Of a stretch of DNA of 7,219 nt, positions 1 to 5,708 are shown piece by piece. The stretch is from Verrucomicrobiales bacterium. Its GTDB lineage: Bacteria > Verrucomicrobiota > Verrucomicrobiia > Limisphaerales > UBA1100. Positions within the stretch are counted from its first letter, which is position 1, and each line of letters starts with the position of its first letter. The position numbers and the translations under genes are program-made. The notes beneath the pieces are model-generated. The model saw only the letters and a program-made list of their open reading frames with translations. It was not told the DNA's origin and searched no databases. The DNA lies in contig PBPF01000111.1 in assembly GCA_002724615.1 (NCBI GenBank), positions 1 through 7,219 of the forward strand. Direction: 5' to 3'.

Positions 1-10
1 ATTATTCCCG

Positions 11-1030
11 ATGGATAAACTGAAAATCACCGAGGCCGACTTGTCGCCGCCCGTGGTTGATGCGCCAACCCGCAACGCCCCCGATGCACCGACTGCCCCT
101 ATTTCCATGGGAGTTCGCATGGCCATGGCACCACTGGTGCTGCTTCTACCGGTGTTGTGCGTAATGGCCTTTGCAATGCGACCGAGCCTGGGCCACAAGT
201 CGCCGGAGATACGCGAGGCCTGGCTACGATTCATGGGCACACTGCTGGCCATCAGCGGGATGATCTACGTTACCGGTGGAGCCGTCCTATATTCCCGCAA
301 AGGCACGGGCCCTGTGAGTGACGACAAGGTTCTAGCGGCGGGCAAGGCACCTGTAATCCTAAAGATCGAAGGATTAAGCAACTTTACCGGAAAACCTCTG
401 GAGCGGGCCGAGTTGAAAGGCAAGGTGGAGCCACTTGTGTTTGTGGCTGACGCATCAAGCAAGCCACCCGTCACCAAGCTCACGGATTTGGACGACCGCA
501 AGCTAGGGGCGGCCACCATCCTTTTCGTGGATGGCAAGAGTTGCCTCGCAATTACCAGCAGCGATTTATTGAAGGAGGAAACCCCTCCGGCGCTGTACAA
601 CGCGCAAGGCCACCACGCAAAGCCGGAGCTGGTCGCCACTCTTAACACTTTCAACCTGGCACTTGTTCAATTTCCGTTGGAGCGACAGCCCAAACTCTTC
701 GTGCAACCTCTTGGCAATCCGCGCGGTCTGGCCGAGAACTCTGTGGTCTTTACCATGGGCCACTCCGGCAGTGAATTATTCAAGGACAAGGAAGGACAGC
801 TCAAGGCCATGAAAGATCGTGACAAGGTTCAAACCGATCTAAGCTTTGCCAGCGGCTGGAAGGGCGGGCCTGTTTACGACCAAAGCGGCAACCTGCTGGG
901 AATCGTCACCGGTGCGCGAGGCAATGACGTGGTCTCTGCACGAGTTGTTTTAAACGACACGCAGTGGGCATTCATGGAGGGCAAGAAGCGCATCTACGAT
1001 CTATTTGCCTCACGTCTCAACAAGCAGTAA
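11..1030 (+). CDS. Membrane-anchored trypsin-like protein, probable pseudoprotease
   Basis: 339 residues. A Pro/Ala-rich N-terminus (1-36) is followed by two hydrophobic segments (about 38-56 and 74-94) and a soluble domain (about 112-335). The soluble part ends in a block typical of trypsin/DegP-like folds, SGWKGGPVYDQSGNLLGIVTG (281-301), matching the usual G-x-S-G-G-P and following strand. The nucleophile position is Lys284 instead of Ser, the Asp-bearing strand reads NLALVQF (Asn215 instead of Asp), and no His is seen where TxxH would fall (ITSSDLL, 181-187). A scaffold or binding role is therefore more likely than proteolysis. Two helices would put both ends on the same side; basic residues after helix 2 (R96, K97) favour a cytoplasmic domain, but topology is uncertain. 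It is first in the visible operon, 36 bases before the Ubl gene. ATG at 11 is assumed; only ten upstream bases are present, so neither a promoter nor an upstream start can be judged. Confidence 0.72.
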   Translation: MDKLKITEADLSPPVVDAPTRNAPDAPTAPISMGVRMAMAPLVLLLPVLCVMAFAMRPSLGHKSPEIREAWLRFMGTLLAISGMIYVTGGAVLYSRKGTGPVSDDKVLAAGKAPVILKIEGLSNFTGKPLERAELKGKVEPLVFVADASSKPPVTKLTDLDDRKLGAATILFVDGKSCLAITSSDLLKEETPPALYNAQGHHAKPELVATLNTFNLALVQFPLERQPKLFVQPLGNPRGLAENSVVFTMGHSGSELFKDKEGQLKAMKDRDKVQTDLSFASGWKGGPVYDQSGNLLGIVTGARGNDVVSARVVLNDTQWAFMEGKKRIYDLFASRLNKQ

Positions 1031-1057
1031 AACACCCTATCCATTCAAACAAAGCAC

Positions 1058-1062
1058 AGGAG
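1058..1062 (+). promoter_or_regulatory. Ribosome binding site of the Ubl gene
   Basis: AGGAG lies four bases before the ATG at 1067. It is the clearest Shine-Dalgarno site in the operon. It sits in the 36-base gap after the first gene, which shows no hairpin or promoter that I can support. The following E1 and JAMM genes start by overlap instead, so this site may set translation of the Ubl and, through coupling, of the two enzymes after it. Confidence 0.7.
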
Positions 1063-1066
1063 CAAC

Positions 1067-1339
1067 ATGGGAAACATCAATGTCACAGTTTATGACTCCA
1101 CGGAAAACAAGCGCGTCCCAGTGGAACTGCCGGACAACGCGCCGGCCAACAAACTGATCACAGTGCTAGTGGAAAAGCTAAAGCTGCCGAAAAATGGTCC
1201 CGACGGTGCTCCACTCAGCTACAAGTTCCACCACAAAAACACAGGCAAGCAGGTGCAGGACAGCGCCACACTCTCCGCAGCCGGCATCAAGGATGGTGAC
1301 ACCCTCCGCCTCCAGCCGGAAATTACCGCCGGTGCATGA
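1067..1339 (+). CDS. Ubiquitin-like beta-grasp protein (presumed conjugated modifier)
   Basis: 90 residues, a usual size for a single ubiquitin-like domain. The pattern fits a beta-grasp: strand NINVTVYD (3-10), a second strand with VPVELPD (17-23), a central helix (about 26-40), then strands around 50-56 and a final DTLRLQPEI (78-86). The D-N-A-P-A-N-K-L start of the helix recalls YukD/EsaB-like bacterial Ubls. Encoded directly before E1 and in one operon with E2, RING and JAMM genes, it is the obvious modifier of the pathway. The last residues are ITAGA: the tail ends Gly-Ala, not Gly-Gly, so either Ala is activated directly or one residue is trimmed first. There are no cysteines. The TGA stop overlaps the E1 start (ATGA at 1336-1339). 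Function as a conjugated tag is inferred from context; the fold assignment is reasonably firm. Confidence 0.85.
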   Translation: MGNINVTVYDSTENKRVPVELPDNAPANKLITVLVEKLKLPKNGPDGAPLSYKFHHKNTGKQVQDSATLSAAGIKDGDTLRLQPEITAGA

Positions 1340-2547
1340 GCAGCGAGACTACCATCGTCATCCCTGAGCGGGAACTGGAGGACGATCGCTTCGATCGCCT
1401 GCGGCTTATCCAGTGGTGGGACCAGGAGAAGATCGCCGCCACCCGCGTGCTGGTGGTCGGTGCCGGCGCGCTTGGCAACGAGATCCTGAAAAACCTCGCG
1501 TTGCTGGGCTTTCGCCAGATTCTCGTGGTGGATCTTGACTCCATTGAGCTTTCCAACCTCTCGCGCACAGTGTTGTACCGCGCCGCCGACGTCGGCCACG
1601 AAAAAGCTGCCACCGCCGCTGAAGCCACCCGTCAGCTTTACAGCGAGGCCCATGTGCATTCCATTAACGCCAACATCGTCCATGAGGTAGGGCTGGGCGT
1701 TTTTGGTTGGGCCGACCTCATCTTCGGTGGACTGGACAACCGCGAGGCGCGCCTGTGGATCAATCGCTGTGCATGGAAGATGAATCGCCCTTGGATCGAC
1801 GGTGCTATTGAGGGCATCAACGGCGTAGCCCGCGTGTTCCTACCCGGACAAGCACCCTGTTACGAGTGCACACTGGGCGAAACCGACTGGGCCATTCTCG
1901 AAAAACGCATGTCCTGCAACCTGCTGACTCGAGAGGAAATGGAGGCTGGCAAGACTGCGACCACGCCAACCGTCTCCTCCATCATCGCCGGCATCCAAGT
2001 GCAGGAAGGCCTTAAATTAATCCATGACCAACCCACGCTCGCGGGCCGTGGCTATGTATTTGAGGGCCTCAATCATACTTCATACGTGGTCGAGTACACG
2101 GAGAATGAGGATTGCCTCAGCCACGAGACCTACCCCTCCTGTCTATCATTGGATCGTGACTCCATCACTACTACTCCAGATGATTTGTTGGAAATCGCAA
2201 GAGAGAAACTACGCACCGAGCAGGCACAACTGGAGTTCAGCCGCGATGTAATCCACAAGCTCGCCTGCCCGCAATGTGGTGCTGAGGAGGAGATGTTCGC
2301 GCCTGTGGGATCAATTTCCGCGCGGCAAGGCCGCTGCCCAAAGGACGACACATTGCGCGAAGTCATCGCCGCCCACAGCTATGACGGCTCGCAGGATTTT
2401 GGTAATCGGCCACTGGCACAACTGGGATTGCCTGCGTTTGATGTAGTCGTCGCGCGCACCATGCGTGCAGAACTGCCCATGCTACTTGCAGGCGACGCCT
2501 CCACCGTCCTTGGCCCACTTGCCTCCAACTCACACAAACCTGAATGA
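1336..2547 (+). CDS. E1-like ubiquitin-activating enzyme (ThiF/MoeB/UBA3 type)
   Basis: 403 residues. The Rossmann-type adenylation domain starts about residue 33 with strand RVLVVGAGALGNE (37-49), giving the ATP-binding G42-A-G44-A-L-G47, followed by D66-L-D68, the N74/R77 loop, K90, and G-L-D134-N-R136 as in MoeB, ThiF and eukaryotic E1s. C175-Y-E-C178 and C311-P-Q-C314 look like the two halves of the structural zinc site; placing the second pair far downstream with TLREVI after it (339-344) resembles UBA3. Cys194, in the stretch after the first pair, is the best candidate for the thioester cysteine, by alignment with MoeB/UBA3. By family, it adenylates the Ubl C-terminus and passes it to the E2. 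About 130 residues between the adenylation core and the second zinc pair form a region I cannot assign. It overlaps the Ubl and JAMM genes by four bases each. The protein has no membrane segment and should be cytosolic. Confidence 0.93.
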   Translation: MSSETTIVIPERELEDDRFDRLRLIQWWDQEKIAATRVLVVGAGALGNEILKNLALLGFRQILVVDLDSIELSNLSRTVLYRAADVGHEKAATAAEATRQLYSEAHVHSINANIVHEVGLGVFGWADLIFGGLDNREARLWINRCAWKMNRPWIDGAIEGINGVARVFLPGQAPCYECTLGETDWAILEKRMSCNLLTREEMEAGKTATTPTVSSIIAGIQVQEGLKLIHDQPTLAGRGYVFEGLNHTSYVVEYTENEDCLSHETYPSCLSLDRDSITTTPDDLLEIAREKLRTEQAQLEFSRDVIHKLACPQCGAEEEMFAPVGSISARQGRCPKDDTLREVIAAHSYDGSQDFGNRPLAQLGLPAFDVVVARTMRAELPMLLAGDASTVLGPLASNSHKPE

Positions 2548-3899
2548 GCGCCCAACTGAAAGTCACCATCAATTCTGATGTTATCCGCCGGATGCATCAG
2601 CACGGCCGATCCTCCATGAAGGCTGAAATCTGCGGCGTGCTTATAGGCGACCACGACGATGGCCGCACAGTCATTCGAGATTGCATTCGCGGCGAGCACT
2701 CCGACCAGGGGGGTGCACATGTCACCTTCACGCAGGACACTTGGGAACACATCTGGAAAATCAAGGACACTGATTTCCCCGATGACAAGATCGTGGGCTG
2801 GTATCATTCGCACCCAGGTTTCGGAATTTTTCTCTCGGACCACGATCTGTTCATTCATCAGAATTTCTTCTCCGCAGCTCACCAAGTGGCTTGGGTGTAT
2901 GATCCGCATTCTGATGAGGAAGGCTGCTTCGTGTGGGAAGAAGGCCGCATTGAGCGTGTCGAGACCATTGAGGTCGTAGACACCGGCCCACCGCCGGATG
3001 ATGAGCCCCGTCAGGAACCTGACCCTGATACCATCCAGATCACTAACGACGAGGCGGAAAACGGAGGGCAACCCAAGCCCAGTCGAGGCGGCACAAGCAT
3101 AGGGCTTATCCTGCTCTTTTGCGCGCTCACGGCGGTCGCAGGATTTCTGCTCGGCAAGGTCACAACGACGCCACTGCCCGCCGAGAAAGCCGATGAAAAC
3201 CAAGATATCAACGCCACGGGAGTTCGCGTACAGCAACTTGCGCGCGACATCCAAGCATTGCCGGCCCTGCCTAAGGAGAAACTCCGTGAACAAGTAGCCC
3301 TGCTCAACCGAATCCCCAATGGATATTCCATCATCGAAATGCAGCCGCGCCAAGTTGTAGGTGGCTCGGGGCTGCCGCGTCCCGATGTCCCCAGCATCAT
3401 CGTCCACAACTCTGCCGATCCACAAATACAGTCCGCGCTCGCTGACCTACACGCCTACACCGTTAATTTTAGCCCATTTGACTTCGACACCAGTCTTGTC
3501 CTTCGCGACTGGCAAATTCCAAACTTCATACCGCCCGGCCTAATGATCGTTCATCGCAACCCTCAGCACGGGACCATCGCTGCCACCGTGCCCTACGACC
3601 TTAACTATCAAGCCCGCTTAAAGCAGATTGTCCGGCGCATCCAACTCGCCAAGGAAGCCACCAACGGCCCCAAAAACCCAGCTGAAAACAACGCCACTAT
3701 CTCGGATGAAAACCAAACCGCCCCAGCCGGCAACCAAACACAATTACTGCAAAACAACACGACCATCACGGACGGAAACCAGACACAATCACCACAAAAC
3801 AACGCCACCATCGCAGACAAAAATCAGACCCGGCCTGATTCCAACGCCACCAAGCCACCAGCCGGGAATGCCACCAAGCAGCCTCCAAAGTCTCCCTGA
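2544..3899 (+). CDS. Membrane-anchored JAMM/MPN+ deubiquitinase-like metalloprotease
   Basis: 451 residues. The JAB/MPN domain is about 5-145 and carries a full JAMM zinc site: Glu28 (AEICG), H88-S-H90-P, Ser98 and Asp101. The run VGWYHSHPGFGIFLS (84-98) is close to proteasomal Rpn11, so it should be an active zinc isopeptidase that removes or edits Ubl conjugates. An acidic/Pro linker (145-180) leads to one membrane helix (about 184-204), a region of unknown fold (about 225-372), then an Asn/Thr-rich repeat tail (382-445). With one helix, the catalytic domain should be cytoplasmic beside the E1/E2, and residues after 207 outside. The tail holds ten N-x-T sites. I do not recognise the outer region; it could sense an envelope signal or bind a partner. 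The ATG overlaps the E1 stop (ATGA, 2544-2547), and the next gene starts three bases after the stop. Confidence 0.92.
   Translation: MSAQLKVTINSDVIRRMHQHGRSSMKAEICGVLIGDHDDGRTVIRDCIRGEHSDQGGAHVTFTQDTWEHIWKIKDTDFPDDKIVGWYHSHPGFGIFLSDHDLFIHQNFFSAAHQVAWVYDPHSDEEGCFVWEEGRIERVETIEVVDTGPPPDDEPRQEPDPDTIQITNDEAENGGQPKPSRGGTSIGLILLFCALTAVAGFLLGKVTTTPLPAEKADENQDINATGVRVQQLARDIQALPALPKEKLREQVALLNRIPNGYSIIEMQPRQVVGGSGLPRPDVPSIIVHNSADPQIQSALADLHAYTVNFSPFDFDTSLVLRDWQIPNFIPPGLMIVHRNPQHGTIAATVPYDLNYQARLKQIVRRIQLAKEATNGPKNPAENNATISDENQTAPAGNQTQLLQNNTTITDGNQTQSPQNNATIADKNQTRPDSNATKPPAGNATKQPPKSP
3687..3842 (+). repeat. Degenerate 15-residue (45-base) repeats in the JAMM protein tail
   Basis: Three copies of a unit NN(A/T)TIxDxNQT plus four variable residues lie at 3687-3731, 3753-3797 and 3798-3842 (residues 382-396, 404-418, 419-433). 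The second and third are directly adjacent and also similar at DNA level (both follow CAAAACAAC). The first is separated by seven residues that include another NQT. The tail then continues with two more N-A-T sites. The repeats look like an expanded, unstructured segment outside the membrane. Confidence 0.7.
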
Positions 3900-3902
3900 C
3901 CC

Positions 3903-5144
3903 ATGGATGACGACAAAATCCGGATTTCACTGAACGAGGTGGAGAGCGCTAAACCACTGCCCTCGCAGGTAACCACGCCTGAGTACGGCTATGCCCCCGC
4001 TGACGCACCGCCCGGGAAACATCACGGACAACCGCCCAATCCCCCCGGAGAAAGCAAGTACGGCTCCGTTGCCGTGGCCTCATCCGGCAGTGAATCTACC
4101 AACCCCATCCGCCAGTTGTTCATGCAGGGATGGGTATACATGAGCTTGGCCGGATTCCTCGGAGCATTACTCGCGTGGGGTGGCGGAGAGATTTTCATGT
4201 CACCGTACCTCGGAAAGATCGACCGCCTAATGCGCGACAACATGCTTAAAGAATGGCGGCTGGAAATTTTCTCCCTACACATCTACTATGCTGTATGGAT
4301 CTCTAGTATTTTCATCGCCACCTGTACGGCCATGGGGCTAGCCGAGAGCATCGTGGAGCGTTCCCCGCATAAGGCAATCCAGCGTGGTGGAATCGCCATT
4401 GGCGCGGGGCTCGTGCTAGGGTTCCTGTCTGTATTGATTGTGGAGGCATTTCATGCCAAGGGACTTTATGAATGGTCCGGTGAGTTAATGAAGGCAATGG
4501 GTGTCGAGCCTGTTGAGGAATCCCGCCGTTCAGCCCGGCACCCGCTGCAGTGGATTCGCCGTGCGCTATGTTATTCGATCTACGGACTTGCCGCAGGCCT
4601 AGCCTACGGGCTTACGGGCTGGTCGGCAAAGAAATGCCTGTTCGGCGCCATTGGCGGACTGGTTGGCGCGGGCATCGGCGGGTTCTTTTACGACCCGATC
4701 ACGGTACTGTTCGGCGGATCCGGCTCAGCTGGCTCAGCGGATGTCATCAGTCGCGCGTTCACGTTCACCATCATGGGTGCATTCACGGGCCTCGCGGTGG
4801 GGTTGGTTGAGACGGCTCTGAAAGATCGCTGGCTGTATGTTTCCGCCGGGCCGCTGGCAGGCAAGCAGTTCATTCTATACAAGGTGCTTACGACAATCGG
4901 CAGCGACCAGCGCTGCGACGTGTACCTTTTCAAGGACGAAACAATCACGCCTCAGCATGCCGTCATCGAGATGCGCGGCAAGCAGACCATTCTCAACGCA
5001 CAAGGCCCGGTGCAGGTACGACAACCCGACGGTCGCAGCACTGTTGTGCGCCCGGGACAGCCGTTCTTCCTTTCCAGCGGGCAGCACGTCGTCATTGGTC
5101 GCTACACGTTTCATTTTCAGGAAAAATCCCGCCGCGCCAGTTGA
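3903..5144 (+). CDS. Polytopic membrane protein with C-terminal FHA domain
   Basis: 413 residues. A Pro-rich, probably disordered N-terminus (1-68) precedes about six Gly/Ala-rich hydrophobic segments (about 76-94, 124-146, 162-182, 219-239, 244-270, 284-303). The C-terminal domain (about 312-407) has FHA features: a first strand, TTIGSD (330-335), RCDVYL (337-342), then ITPQHAVIEM (348-357) with the conserved His352, and a late strand VVIGRYTFHF (396-405). FHA domains bind phosphothreonine peptides; here the usual Ser before x-x-His is Thr349 and the later Asn-Gly loop is weakly kept, so ligand binding is likely but not certain. An even number of helices puts both ends in the cytoplasm, on the same side as E1, E2 and the JAMM domain. 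No kinase gene is in the window. It follows the JAMM gene by three bases and overlaps the RING gene by four, which argues for a shared complex, perhaps linking phosphorylation to Ubl tagging. Confidence 0.87.
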   Translation: MDDDKIRISLNEVESAKPLPSQVTTPEYGYAPADAPPGKHHGQPPNPPGESKYGSVAVASSGSESTNPIRQLFMQGWVYMSLAGFLGALLAWGGGEIFMSPYLGKIDRLMRDNMLKEWRLEIFSLHIYYAVWISSIFIATCTAMGLAESIVERSPHKAIQRGGIAIGAGLVLGFLSVLIVEAFHAKGLYEWSGELMKAMGVEPVEESRRSARHPLQWIRRALCYSIYGLAAGLAYGLTGWSAKKCLFGAIGGLVGAGIGGFFYDPITVLFGGSGSAGSADVISRAFTFTIMGAFTGLAVGLVETALKDRWLYVSAGPLAGKQFILYKVLTTIGSDQRCDVYLFKDETITPQHAVIEMRGKQTILNAQGPVQVRQPDGRSTVVRPGQPFFLSSGQHVVIGRYTFHFQEKSRRAS

Positions 5145-5674
5145 GTGCCACCTGTCCATATTGCCGCACAGGAATCGAAGCGGAGGAAGCGTATTCCTGC
5201 CCCGGCTGCGCTACACCCCACCACAAGGAGTGCTGGGTGGAAAACCAAGGTTGCACCGTCCACGGCTGCGACCACCGGCCACTCGACGAGCCTGATGTCA
5301 CCATCACTCCCGAACAGGCAGCCGGACCAACCCACCCCACGCCAATGGGTACTCCTCCGGTGCTCACCGGCTCCACCCCGTTTAATCCACCAATACAACA
5401 GCACCAGTCCTTTGCCTCGCCCGACAGCCCCAACACTCACCCCGGCAACCATCTCATGCCGCTGTCCATCGTCTCCACCATCTGCTGTTGCTCCGCGTTT
5501 TATTTTGGTATCGCAGCAATCTACTACTCCAACCGCATCGAAATCTGCATGCGCATCGGCGACATGCATGGCGCACACGACGCTGCAAGGCAGGCCCGGC
5601 TCTGGTGTTGGATTACACTCGGCGTCGGACTACCATTGAACCTCGTCCTGCTCGCAATGTTCGCCCTCGACTAG
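5141..5674 (+). CDS. RING-like zinc finger fused to CD225/IFITM-like membrane domain (candidate E3)
   Basis: 177 residues. The N-terminus is a treble-clef, RING-type finger: C5-x2-C8, C20-x2-C23, H27/H28, C31, C38 and C43, with a CW after the His-x-x-x pattern as in the prokaryotic RING families found beside ubiquitin-like genes. A Pro/Thr-rich linker (50-103) leads to a CD225/dispanin domain (about 104-174): hydrophobic segment 108-129 containing C115-C116-C117, the loop Y-Y-S-N-R-I, G140-D-M-H-G-A, A-R-x-A-R (149-153), and a second hydrophobic segment (154-174). By analogy it should bring charged E2 to the membrane as an E3 ligase. The start is TTG at 5141, overlapping the previous stop (TTGA). 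The nearby GTG at 5145 is in another frame that lacks the zinc ligands, so it was rejected. E3 activity is inferred from the finger and the operon. Confidence 0.85.
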   Translation: MSATCPYCRTGIEAEEAYSCPGCATPHHKECWVENQGCTVHGCDHRPLDEPDVTITPEQAAGPTHPTPMGTPPVLTGSTPFNPPIQQHQSFASPDSPNTHPGNHLMPLSIVSTICCCSAFYFGIAAIYYSNRIEICMRIGDMHGAHDAARQARLWCWITLGVGLPLNLVLLAMFALD

Positions 5675-5708
5675 GGCACCGACAAAAGACTTGGTTTTTC
5701 ATCCTCGC

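Noticed and set aside
841..930. Active trypsin/DegP-like protease
   Set aside because: The fold signature is present but the nucleophile position is Lys and the Asp and His positions are not kept.
2379..3425. Long open frame of 348 codons on the - strand
   Set aside because: It lies antisense to the JAMM gene and E1 end, whose catalytic motifs are unmistakable; its translation shows no recognisable motif and it is explained by codon bias.
3687..3881. CRISPR or non-coding tandem array
   Set aside because: The repeats are degenerate, in phase with the JAMM reading frame and vary at codon level, as expected of a protein repeat.
1067..3899. CBASS Cap2/Cap3 module
   Set aside because: The E1, E2 and JAMM functions are separate genes, and no cGAS-like nucleotidyltransferase or CBASS effector is visible in the window.
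5145..5639. GTG-started frame overlapping the RING gene
   Set aside because: It lacks the ordered Cys/His ligands and the membrane segments seen from the TTG at 5141; its composition is Pro/Ser/Arg-rich as in a shadow frame.
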